From positions 1-10,664 of the forward strand of contig VSOC01000123.1 of the NCBI GenBank assembly GCA_009774615.1: 10,664 nt of DNA, read 5' to 3'. Below the pieces are notes generated by a model. It did no database searches, was not told the origin of the DNA, and saw nothing but the letters and a program-made list of their open reading frames with translations. Made by a program: the position numbers and the translations under genes. Source of the stretch: Lachnospiraceae bacterium. GTDB lineage: Bacteria; Bacillota; Clostridia; Lachnospirales; Lachnospiraceae. Positions 1 to 6,305 of this stretch are shown here, in pieces (within the stretch, counting starts at the first letter, position 1; each line of letters opens with the position of its first letter).

Positions 1-188
1 GATGTGATAGAAGGTGAAAAATAGGTTTCCTAATGGAAAAATGTGTTTTTGTCATGTTAAATTGAAAATACAGAATTAAGTAATAAAAATTACAAAGAGA
101 ATCATTTAAAATATGATAAATAGTCTTTTATGTAGAAAGGGAATCAGACTAATTACAAATAATAGAAAATTATGAAGAAGGGACAAAA

Positions 189-2015
189 ATGTTAGGTGAA
201 ATTGGAACTTTTTTAAGTGAAACATTTGGTAAACAATTTTTTTTACAATACTTTTTTTCTAAGGGATTGGATAATTTAGGAAATAGAGTAGAGAACAAAA
301 TTTTAAAAGCTGGATTAAGAGAGCTTTTTGATGAGACTTACAAATGTTTGTGTAATCGAAATGGATGGGAATATAATATTGATGCAGTTCATAAATCGTT
401 ACAAAAAAATAGTATAAGTATAAATAAATTGAGTGATATAGACTGCGTAAACAGTTTTTTGTATGAGATATTGGGGGAAAATTATACAGAATATTATGAT
501 ATTGACATTGCGGATCAGTGGTATCAATGTTTGCGTGAATGTATTATGATGCCCAGGTTTGAAAAAGTATATAAAATATTTCAGATTGAAAGAATGGAAA
601 AAATAGAAAGTGGTCTAAAAAATAAGATAACAAGCGAAGAAGCTTGGAAAATGAGAGAAGATTTTGAAAGAGAGAGAGCAATTGAAAAGAAGTTAGATCA
701 AGAATTTAATCAAAAAATGGAATATGAATTAGCTATACAAGCTATGGAGGATGGGGAATATAAAGAAGCAATTGATAGATTTAAAAAGACAAGTATATGG
801 AACACTGATAAGAAGATAAAATATATATGTCTTTATAACGAGGCATATTGTTATGCTAAGTTGGCAAAAGATGTTGAAGGTTATCAAAAAGCAATAAAGT
901 TTTTCATAAAAGCAGAAAAATATGCTGATACCTCAAGAGATGATGTAGTGTTACTATATCGAAACATTGCATTGCTGTTTACTTATATAGGAAAGGAGCA
1001 GGAGAAAGTTCTAAACTATAAAAAAGCTAATAATTATTTTGAAAAAGTACTAGACTGTGCAAAAGATAGTGATGAATATTACGTTGTTGATGTAATTTTG
1101 CATATTGCGAGAAATTATATGGATATGTGCGATGAAGTACCTATGAGTGAAGTAAAGGAAAACTTATCGATTGCATTTGTGTTGATGGTAGGAATTTGCC
1201 TGCTAAGTGGGGATGAACTCAGCGAGGAACAGGCATACATTTTAATGCATAATATGGGAAGAGTATTCTACCATATTGCTGAAAAGGAGCATATGCCACA
1301 ATTAAGAAAGCAAGCTCAGGAATTATATATAGAAGTTTTGCAGATGGACTTTGTAAAGCGTGATAAAGAAAAATTTGCATTAGTAAATTTGAACTTAGGA
1401 ATGGCTTATCAATATGACTGCGAAGAGGGTACGGAGAATTTGGAAAAGGCTTTAAGTCATTACCAAATAGCATATGACACTTATAAAAGTCTTGATATAT
1501 ATGGTATTGAACATAGTATATTAAACTTGCAATTAAATATGGCCGAGGCATATTCTATATTATACCAACAGACTGAAAAAGAGAAGCATTTTGCGCAAGC
1601 AGAACGATTGCTTAATAGCGTGGAAAAGAAAGTTGATGCTATGCCATATAATTCTTTGTACCTTAGGATAAAACTTTCATTAATGAACCTATATTATAGG
1701 CGAATTAACTTCGCAAAGGAAGAATCAGAACAAGAAAGATGGATAGAGAAAGCTGACAAAATTAGTAGCGAGATTGATGCCATTCTTACCTCAGCTGATT
1801 ATAGTAAGTATAGGTATACATACTTTCTTTTGAAGTCTAGAATCAACATTTTCCAGATAAATAATAAAACGGATGTTGAAATTCTTATTGATTATAAAAA
1901 TAAATTGCAAAAGATTGCTAATGAAACGAAAGGCGGTAATGAAAACTTATATGAAGCGGCAAAAGAAATGATAAATCAATATAAAGATGCAATACAGTGG
2001 AGACTGAATGAGTAG
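189..2015 (+). CDS. Large TPR-like repeat protein with unrecognised N-terminal domain
   Basis: Function unknown. The 608-residue product has three visible parts. Residues 1-135 form a helical domain (starting MLGEIGTFLSE, with conserved-looking W112 and a stretch ADQWYQCLREC). Residues about 136-180 are highly charged and probably coiled coil. From about 185 to the end, repeated amphipathic helix pairs of tetratricopeptide type run on (for example the units starting YELAIQAMEDGEYKEAIDRF and YQKAIKFFIKAEKYA). No Walker A, nuclease, protease or TIR motif is visible, and there is no signal peptide or membrane segment, so it is likely a cytoplasmic scaffold or sensor. The start has an AAGAAGGGAC ribosome binding site. 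A sample row (601-660) has about 32% G+C by hand count, against about 53% in a row of the downstream AraC gene, which suggests horizontal transfer. The N-terminal part reminds me of adaptor regions in STAND-type NTPase/TPR proteins, but that is inference. TPR-like array fairly sure, role unknown. Confidence 0.75.
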   Translation: MLGEIGTFLSETFGKQFFLQYFFSKGLDNLGNRVENKILKAGLRELFDETYKCLCNRNGWEYNIDAVHKSLQKNSISINKLSDIDCVNSFLYEILGENYTEYYDIDIADQWYQCLRECIMMPRFEKVYKIFQIERMEKIESGLKNKITSEEAWKMREDFERERAIEKKLDQEFNQKMEYELAIQAMEDGEYKEAIDRFKKTSIWNTDKKIKYICLYNEAYCYAKLAKDVEGYQKAIKFFIKAEKYADTSRDDVVLLYRNIALLFTYIGKEQEKVLNYKKANNYFEKVLDCAKDSDEYYVVDVILHIARNYMDMCDEVPMSEVKENLSIAFVLMVGICLLSGDELSEEQAYILMHNMGRVFYHIAEKEHMPQLRKQAQELYIEVLQMDFVKRDKEKFALVNLNLGMAYQYDCEEGTENLEKALSHYQIAYDTYKSLDIYGIEHSILNLQLNMAEAYSILYQQTEKEKHFAQAERLLNSVEKKVDAMPYNSLYLRIKLSLMNLYYRRINFAKEESEQERWIEKADKISSEIDAILTSADYSKYRYTYFLLKSRINIFQINNKTDVEILIDYKNKLQKIANETKGGNENLYEAAKEMINQYKDAIQWRLNE

Positions 2016-2033
2016 AATCAGGAGGGGTTTAGA

Positions 2034-2093
2034 TTGTTTTGGGATTATTTTTCCAAAAAGTGTAAAATATTTGGCGAGATTAAAACTTTTTGA
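2034..2093 (+). CDS. Possible 19-codon small ORF, TTG start
   Basis: Eighteen bases after the TPR gene stop, a GGAGGGG box (2021-2027) sits six bases before a TTG codon. The TTG opens a 19-codon frame ending at TGA (2091-2093). The predicted peptide is aromatic and basic (begins with FWDYFSKKCK after the initiator, ends KTF). The ribosome binding site is the strongest evidence; it is better than that of the large gene upstream. It could be a genuine small protein translated with the TPR gene, a leader peptide, or the remnant start of a decayed second gene of the same island. Length and the TTG start make this uncertain. Confidence 0.25.
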   Translation: MFWDYFSKKCKIFGEIKTF

Positions 2094-2170
2094 AAAACCT
2101 CATACAGTTTTCTAAATGGTGTATGAATAAAGTGGTAAAAAGAAAATGGATAAGTGATATGATTAGGGGA

Positions 2171-2205
2171 AGGAGAGTCGCTTTTGACGGCTCCTTTCTT
2201 GTTTT
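2171..2205 (+). terminator. Hairpin terminator after the TPR gene region
   Basis: AGGAG (2171-2175) pairs with CTCCT (2191-2195). Inside, GTC pairs with GAC across a short internal mismatch around loop GCTTTT. The T-rich tract TTCTTGTTTT follows directly (2196-2205). This fits a rho-independent terminator for the AT-rich unit and separates it from the AraC operon. The stem is short and imperfect, so strength is uncertain. Confidence 0.5.
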
Positions 2206-2396
2206 CCGGGAATTCATGATTTTCTTAGCTTCTAAAAAGTAATATTCTTACAAAATATCTCAATATATAAATCCAATTATTTCTATCAGATAATGCCAAC
2301 AGGAAATAAATCCGATAGAACTTAAAAATGAAGATATTTTACAAGACGCAGGAAAAAATAAGCGGTAAAATGGCTCTTGACAAGGAGGTAATCCAC

Positions 2397-3239
2397 ATGA
2401 AAAAAGAAACAAGAACAGTGGTATATGATGATGAATTAAGGATTGAGGCATACCGCTTTGAGGGAATCGTACAGCCGTTTCCGAGCCATTTTCATGAGCA
2501 TTATGTTATAGGGTTTGTGGAGAAGGGGGAGCGAGTGCTTTCCTGCAGAGACAGAGAATATTCCATAGAGGAAGGTAGTATCGTACTTTTCAATCCGGGG
2601 GATAGTCATGCCTGCGTTCAGAGTGACGGAGGGACATTTGATTACCGGGGGTTCAACATTTTAAAGGAGATTATGCTCGATTTGGCAGAAGAAGTCACGG
2701 GGAAACGGGAGCTTCCGGGATTTTCAAAAAATGTTGTTTATGATGAGGAGGTAGCCTGCCACCTGCGTTCGCTTCACGAGATGGTCATGAAAGGAACGGG
2801 GGAGTTTGGGAAGGAGGAAACACTGTTGTTCCTGCTTTCGTATCTTATCCAGAATTACGGACAGCCCTTTGAAAGCTGCATCCCGGAGTGCAGGCAGGAG
2901 ATTGAAAAAGCCTGTGAATATATGGGCGAACATTTTACGGAGCGCATTTATTTAGACCAGATCTGTCGATGTGCAGAGCTTAGCAAGTCAACATTGCTGC
3001 GGGCTTTTACAAAAGAAAAGGGAGTTACGCCGTACCGTTACCTTGAGACAATCCGTATCAATGAAGCAAAAAAACTGCTGTCTGAAGGGATTCCCCCTGT
3101 GGAGGCGGCAATAAGGACAGGTTTTTCAGACCAGAGCCATTTTACGAATTATTTTAACCAGTTCATAGGACTTGCACCGGGGGCTTACCGTGAAATATTC
3201 ATGGAAAAAGACAGGGACGGTGGACAGCATGGAGAGTAG
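2397..3239 (+). CDS. AraC-family transcriptional regulator, cupin sensor domain
   Basis: Predicted 280-residue DNA-binding regulator. The N-terminal half is a cupin-type ligand-binding domain: the cluster HFHEH (residues 31-35) and H71 in FNPGDSHAC match the metal- or ligand-binding strands typical of this AraC subgroup. The C-terminal half (about 170-266) holds two helix-turn-helix motifs (about 187-208 and 235-257), with the usual family signature GFSDQSHFTNYFNQFIGLAP at 242-261. I chose the ATG at 2397 because AAGGAGGT (2382-2389) lies seven bases upstream; an in-frame ATG at 2328 would add 23 residues but has no ribosome binding site. It overlaps the exporter gene by 11 bases, so it probably controls this operon, perhaps in response to the exporter's substrate (inference). 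Family assignment is firm; the ligand is unknown. Confidence 0.93.
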   Translation: MKKETRTVVYDDELRIEAYRFEGIVQPFPSHFHEHYVIGFVEKGERVLSCRDREYSIEEGSIVLFNPGDSHACVQSDGGTFDYRGFNILKEIMLDLAEEVTGKRELPGFSKNVVYDEEVACHLRSLHEMVMKGTGEFGKEETLLFLLSYLIQNYGQPFESCIPECRQEIEKACEYMGEHFTERIYLDQICRCAELSKSTLLRAFTKEKGVTPYRYLETIRINEAKKLLSEGIPPVEAAIRTGFSDQSHFTNYFNQFIGLAPGAYREIFMEKDRDGGQHGE

Positions 3240-4128
3240 AAGATCAGTCGGTCATTTGGCGGCGCTGTTCACAATTATCATATGGGGAACAACATTCATA
3301 TCCACTAAAGTTCTGCTTGTAGATTTTAAGCCAGTGGAGATTCTGTTCTTTCGCTTTGTCATGGGATTTGCGGCATTGCTTTTAGTCTGTCCTCACCGGA
3401 TGAAACTTGGGGATTGCAGACAGGAAGTGACTTTTGTGCTGGCGGGGCTGTGCGGAATATGTTTGTATTATCTATTGGAGAACATTGCCCTTACATATAC
3501 AATGGCTTCCAACGTAGGTGTTATCATATCGGTTGCACCTTTTTTTACAGCGATACTGTCACGATTATTTTTGAGGTCGGAAGGAAAGCTACGGGCTAAT
3601 TTCTTCTTTGGATTCGTGGTGGCAATGGCAGGAGTTGCACTGATCAGCTTTAACGGTTCCAGACTGGAACTGAATCCAACAGGAGATATACTGGCAGTCC
3701 TTGCAGCTTTTGTGTGGGCGTGCTATTCCATATTGACGAGGAAGATCAGCAGCTTTGGCTATCCAGTCATTCTTACCACACGTAGGACATTTTTTTATGG
3801 TATCCTTTTTATGGTTCCGGCATTATTCTTTTTCGATTTTGAAATTGGGCTGGAAAGGTTTGCTGATATGGCACATCTGCTTAATATTCTGTATCTGGGA
3901 TTGGGGGCATCTGCATTTTGTTTTGTTACATGGAATTTTGCGGTAAAGGCACTTGGGGCAGTTAAAACCAGCGTTTATATTTACATGGTTCCCGTTATAA
4001 CAGTTGTGACATCTGTCTTGGTGTTGAAAGAGCCAGTAACGTGGGTTTCCCTTGTAGGGACGGTTATGGCAGTAGCAGGGCTTTTCCTTTCTGAATATAG
4101 CGGAAAGGAGAGTAGGGAAAATGAATGA
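3229..4128 (+). CDS. EamA/DMT-superfamily transporter
   Basis: Predicted 299-residue inner-membrane permease of the drug/metabolite transporter superfamily. About ten hydrophobic helices fall into two repeated EamA halves. The first half begins HLAALFTIIIWGTTFISTK, the classic EamA opening with the W-G-x-x-F motif. The second begins near the stretch GDILAVLAAFVWACYSIL, and the C-terminal helices include YMVPVITVVTSVLVLKEPVT, the typical P-V-x-x-x-x-x-x-x-x-x-x-E-x-x-T end signature. The start at 3229 overlaps the AraC stop and gives the usual family length; an upstream in-frame ATG at 3172 would add 19 non-membrane residues inside the AraC gene. The substrate cannot be told from sequence; members export amino acids, metabolites or drugs. 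Its position between an AraC regulator and a DUF2000 gene is an arrangement I recall from many bacteria. Confidence 0.92.
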   Translation: MESRRSVGHLAALFTIIIWGTTFISTKVLLVDFKPVEILFFRFVMGFAALLLVCPHRMKLGDCRQEVTFVLAGLCGICLYYLLENIALTYTMASNVGVIISVAPFFTAILSRLFLRSEGKLRANFFFGFVVAMAGVALISFNGSRLELNPTGDILAVLAAFVWACYSILTRKISSFGYPVILTTRRTFFYGILFMVPALFFFDFEIGLERFADMAHLLNILYLGLGASAFCFVTWNFAVKALGAVKTSVYIYMVPVITVVTSVLVLKEPVTWVSLVGTVMAVAGLFLSEYSGKESRENE

Positions 4129-4756
4129 TCCCGCTATAAGAGTAGAGGAGCAGATTATCAGTCTGTTTCCTGATAGGGAAACACGGATTTTTCAAGGATG
4201 GATATTGAAAAAAATGGATAGGCATCTTATGGTTTATCCGCTGTATTACAAGTTTTCTCAAGGGGATATTCATGACAACATACGGAAATGTGAGGAAATT
4301 AGCCGTCAGAGCGGAATGGATTGTGTGTTCCGTATTGTGGAGCATACCAATTACTATCTGAGTTCCATACTTACAGATAATGGATATGGACTAAAAAAAT
4401 GTGGCGTAGTTGCTGAATGGAATTTCATAGGAAATTTGTGTATTGAAGGGAAGCAGCAAGTCAGGCTGTTCCTTAAAAACAGATCAGGGAAGAATGAAGA
4501 ATATGTTATGACAGATGCGGACACGGTTATCGGCATAAAGCGGCAGGGACTATTATTCCTATTGGACGGGAAAATGCCGTGTGTGAACATAGAAGATATT
4601 GTGCGATTTTCGGTTGAAAAAGGAGTTACACAGATACTGGCAGACATACCGGAACGGGATGAGTTGCCGGAAGGATATGAGCGGGTAGGCTTTTGTAGAG
4701 CATATCTTTACCGCTGTTATCAAAAGGAGGACATGAAAAATGAATTTACAGAATGA
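4121..4756 (+). CDS. GNAT-related protein with degenerate catalytic half
   Basis: A 211-residue protein starting at an ATG that overlaps the exporter stop by 8 bases. The N-terminal half (about 20-105) resembles the first domain of two-domain GNAT acetyltransferases: a GWILKKMDRH stretch, YPLYY, then CEEISRQSGMDCVFRIVEH and a DNGYGLKK segment. The C-terminal half (about 125-203) ends in the GNAT-like pattern YERVGFCRAYLYRCY, where the family has its last strands. However, I cannot find the acetyl-CoA pyrophosphate-binding motif (R/Q-x-x-G-x-G/A) that should lie before the penultimate helix, and the second half is shorter than usual. It may be a non-catalytic binding protein or a much diverged enzyme. 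Its gene overlaps the DUF2000 start by 17 bases, so translation is coupled. GNAT relation moderately sure, activity doubtful. Confidence 0.65.
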   Translation: MNDPAIRVEEQIISLFPDRETRIFQGWILKKMDRHLMVYPLYYKFSQGDIHDNIRKCEEISRQSGMDCVFRIVEHTNYYLSSILTDNGYGLKKCGVVAEWNFIGNLCIEGKQQVRLFLKNRSGKNEEYVMTDADTVIGIKRQGLLFLLDGKMPCVNIEDIVRFSVEKGVTQILADIPERDELPEGYERVGFCRAYLYRCYQKEDMKNEFTE

Positions 4757-5162
4757 GAAATGTGTTATGGTGATTGATGAAAATCTGCCGCTTGGTATTA
4801 TAGCAAATACTGCGGCAATTATGGGTATCACGCTGGGGAAACAGATGCCGGAGGTTGTAGGTGTAGATGTGTATGACAGAACGGGTAACGGGCATTTGGG
4901 GATTATTGAATTTCCAGTGCCAATCTTAAAAGGTAATGTGGAAGTGATTAAGACTATTCGTGAAAAACTGTATGAGCCGGAATTTGCGGATTTGACGGTA
5001 GTTGATTTTTCTGATCTGGCGCAGGGGTGTAAGACCTACGATGAGTTTATTGAGAAGATGAAAGGTGTTCCGGAAGCGGAACTGAATTACTTTGGAATCG
5101 CTATTTGTGGCGCAAAAAAGAAGATCAATAAATTGACAGGAAGTATGGCATTATTGAGATAA
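4740..5162 (+). CDS. DUF2000 family protein
   Basis: A 140-residue cytoplasmic protein matching the DUF2000 family as I recall it: an opening strand KCVMVIDENLPLGIIANTAA, then MGITLGKQMPEVVG, the segment HLGIIEFPVPIL, and the C-terminal FGIAICGAKKKINKLTG. The family has a peptidyl-tRNA-hydrolase-II-like fold in its solved members, but no established activity. The start is fixed by AGGAGG (4725-4730), nine bases upstream. A nearer ATG at 4733 belongs to the preceding gene's frame. As last gene of the AraC/exporter operon, it probably acts on or binds the same small molecule as the exporter (inference). A strong hairpin follows the stop directly. Confidence 0.85.
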   Translation: MNLQNEKCVMVIDENLPLGIIANTAAIMGITLGKQMPEVVGVDVYDRTGNGHLGIIEFPVPILKGNVEVIKTIREKLYEPEFADLTVVDFSDLAQGCKTYDEFIEKMKGVPEAELNYFGIAICGAKKKINKLTGSMALLR

Positions 5163-5168
5163 TGAAAA

Positions 5169-5210
5169 ATCAGCAGAAGAGCCATCCACGGTTCTCCTGC
5201 TGATACTTTT
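5169..5210. terminator. Bidirectional rho-independent terminator
   Basis: ATCAGCAG (5169-5176) pairs perfectly with CTGCTGAT (5197-5204). After one mismatch, AGA pairs with TCT, then G with T and CC with GG around a six-base loop. On the + strand the stem is followed by ACTTTTAG; on the - strand by a run of five T (complement of 5164-5168). It starts six bases after the DUF2000 stop and ends four bases from the TetR stop, so it serves both converging genes. Confidence 0.85.
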
Positions 5211-5814
5211 AGTGGTAAATGCTGAAAATTGCCTGTTTGATATATTTTTTTCCCTGTTCAACAATGTTAAAGGAGTTATTGGAGAAGCACCATGTAGCCA
5301 TTGTGCCTCTTACTATGCTTTCAAAATAATTGAAAATTTCGTTGCATGAAAAGTCGGAGGATGAATATTCTAAACTTAATTCTATCTCATCCAGCAATAT
5401 ATTGATAAAGTATCGTTTGCTAAAATGTTCGGACGGCCCAGGTACACATGCACTAAGATTTAGTGAATAAGCTAAGCAGGTAAGTTCATATCCGGCATAT
5501 TCTGCAAATTCAAATTCCAGATTTAAAAAGTAGGCAATACGTTCAATTACAGATTTATTGGGATTGGATGCTACAAATTCATTGTAATGAGTGCAAATAT
5601 AGGTTCCCATATCGGCATAATAACTTTCCCTTACAATATCTTCCTTGGAGTTGTAATGAACATAAAAAGATCCTTTTGCCAATCCTGCTGTCTGGCAAAT
5701 TTCACTTATAGTAACATTGTTGTATCCTTTGCTTTTTATAAGGGTAACTGCTGTTTCAAATATTTTGTTTTTCGTATCAGCAGCCCTGTCTTTGCGTGAT
5801 TTTTTCAGTTCCAT
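5209..5814 (-). CDS. TetR-family transcriptional repressor
   Basis: Predicted 201-residue repressor. Residues about 14-60 are a TetR N-terminal DNA-binding domain: TKNKIFETAVTLIKSKGY, then the helix-turn-helix VTISEICQTAGLAKGSFYVH and NSKEDIV. The remaining residues form a helical ligand-binding and dimerisation domain with no recognisable specificity. I chose the ATG at 5814 because TAAGGAG on the - strand (complement of 5822-5828) lies seven bases upstream. A longer frame to 5928 would add 38 residues reading through the promoter and operator, with no family match. It is divergent from the YciI-like gene, and the gap holds a palindromic operator of TetR style, so it most likely represses both itself and that gene. 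Inducer unknown. Confidence 0.92.
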   Translation of the reverse strand: MELKKSRKDRAADTKNKIFETAVTLIKSKGYNNVTISEICQTAGLAKGSFYVHYNSKEDIVRESYYADMGTYICTHYNEFVASNPNKSVIERIAYFLNLEFEFAEYAGYELTCLAYSLNLSACVPGPSEHFSKRYFINILLDEIELSLEYSSSDFSCNEIFNYFESIVRGTMATWCFSNNSFNIVEQGKKYIKQAIFSIYH

Positions 5815-5838
5815 GATTAAGCTCCTTATAAAATAGTA

Positions 5839-5867
5839 TTGACAATATAGATGGCGATGATTAAAAT
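5839..5867 (+). promoter_or_regulatory. Sigma-A promoter for the YciI-like gene
   Basis: A perfect -35 box TTGACA (5839-5844) and a -10 box TAAAAT (5862-5867) are separated by exactly 17 bases. The predicted start of transcription, near 5874, lies inside the first operator half. A bound repressor would therefore block it. Confidence 0.75.
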
Positions 5868-5899
5868 AGTGACCATAGTCACTGACTGCGGTCACTATT
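5865..5899. promoter_or_regulatory. Compound TetR operator
   Basis: A perfect outer inverted repeat AATAGTGACC (5865-5874) / GGTCACTATT (5890-5899) contains two smaller palindromes. AGTGAC-CATA-GTCACT spans 5868-5883 and TGAC-TGCG-GTCA spans 5883-5894, with centres 13 bases apart. The TGAC-N4-GTCA core is a common TetR-family recognition pattern. The element lies between the -10 boxes of two opposed promoters, so two repressor dimers here could shut both. The match to this TetR protein is inferred from position. Confidence 0.8.
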
Positions 5900-5928
5900 A
5901 TTCTAACACGTTTTGACAGGAGGTACAA
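5900..5928 (-). promoter_or_regulatory. Candidate promoter for the TetR gene
   Basis: On the - strand, TTGTAC (complement of 5923-5928) and TAGAAT (complement of 5900-5905) are separated by 17 bases. The -35 box overlaps the edge of the ribosome binding site of the opposite gene, and the -10 box abuts the operator. This mirrors the + strand promoter around the same operator, which supports autorepression. Confidence 0.55.
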
Positions 5929-5929
5929 T

Positions 5930-6226
5930 ATGTTTATCTTTAATCTGACCTATGTAAAACCAATTCAGGAAGTTGAAAAAATGTTACCGGCACATATTAG
6001 TTATTTGGAAGAAAACTACAGTATAAAAAAATTTATTTGTTCCGGAAGAAAAGTTCCACGGACAGGAGGAATAATTCTCTGTAATTGTGAAACAAGACAG
6101 GAAGCGGAACAGATTATGGAGCAAGACCCATTTTTCAAAGAAAAAATTGCCCAATATGAAATAATTGAATTCGTGCCATCTAAATCTCTGGAAGAATTTG
6201 AATCGTTTATGAAAAAAATCAAGTAG
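5930..6226 (+). CDS. YciI-family protein
   Basis: A 98-residue single-domain protein of the YciI / YCII family (ferredoxin-like alpha-beta fold). It opens FIFNLTYVKPIQEVEKMLPAH, followed by SGRKVPRTGGIILC, QDPFFKEKIAQY and an EIIEF-x-PSK end, all typical of this family. H22 and D66 are candidates for the conserved His/Asp pair seen in family members, some of which are linked to oxygenase-like or dehalogenase-type chemistry; no reaction can be assigned here. AGGAGGT (5918-5924) lies five bases before the ATG. It is the only gene visibly controlled by the divergent TetR operator, so it may handle the small molecule sensed by that repressor (inference). No obvious terminator follows before the MerR promoter. 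Confidence 0.85.
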   Translation: MFIFNLTYVKPIQEVEKMLPAHISYLEENYSIKKFICSGRKVPRTGGIILCNCETRQEAEQIMEQDPFFKEKIAQYEIIEFVPSKSLEEFESFMKKIK

Positions 6227-6253
6227 AAAGATTAGCATGATAGAATATCACTG

Positions 6254-6284
6254 TTGACTTGAAGCGCACTTCATAGTTTATGAT
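6254..6284 (+). promoter_or_regulatory. MerR-type promoter with 19-bp spacer and dyad
   Basis: The -35 box TTGACT (6254-6259) and -10 box TATGAT (6279-6284) are separated by 19 bases. The spacer contains the dyad TGAAG-CGCA-CTTCA (6260-6273). An over-long spacer with a central palindrome is the hallmark of promoters that MerR proteins activate by DNA untwisting, so the regulator just downstream most likely controls its own gene. Confidence 0.8.
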
Positions 6285-6305
6285 AGCAGAGAGAGGTGGA
6301 TTCAT

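Larger units (their letters stand above)
2016..2396. other. Intergenic region between the TPR gene and the AraC operon
   Basis: This 381-bp AT-rich stretch contains no long gene. It holds a 19-codon ORF with a strong ribosome binding site (2034-2093), a terminator-like hairpin (2171-2205), and an inverted repeat TTCTATC (2281-2287) / GATAGAA (2314-2320) upstream of the AraC gene. A second inverted repeat, CAAAAAGT (2054-2061) / ACTTTTTG (2085-2092), lies inside the small ORF. I could not find a convincing -35/-10 pair for the AraC operon; candidate -10-like boxes around 2264-2271 lack a good -35. Confidence 0.5.

Noticed and set aside
1..24. Open frame from the left edge ending in TAG, possibly the last seven codons of an upstream gene
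   Set aside because: Too short to distinguish from chance; no recognisable sequence.
49..117. Promoter-like boxes before the TPR gene (TTGTCA at 49-54 with CAGAAT at 71-76; TATGAT at 112-117)
   Set aside because: In DNA this AT-rich such boxes are frequent; the first pair has a weak -10 and the second has no good -35.
2377..2382. TTGACA -35-like box just before the AraC start
   Set aside because: A matching -10 would fall inside the coding region, and the box overlaps the ribosome binding site, so it is probably fortuitous.
2328..2396. N-terminal extension of the AraC protein from an ATG at 2328
   Set aside because: No ribosome binding site there, while AAGGAGGT sits ideally before the ATG at 2397, and the extension has no family match.
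3249..3264. Sequence similar to the LytTR repeat motif (CGGTCATTTGGCGGCG) in the exporter gene
   Set aside because: Single copy inside a coding region, explained by the conserved GHLAAL protein segment; no second copy at a 20-bp distance.
5815..5928. 38-residue N-terminal extension of the TetR protein
   Set aside because: It reads through the promoters and operator and lacks a ribosome binding site; the start at 5814 has TAAGGAG at the right distance.
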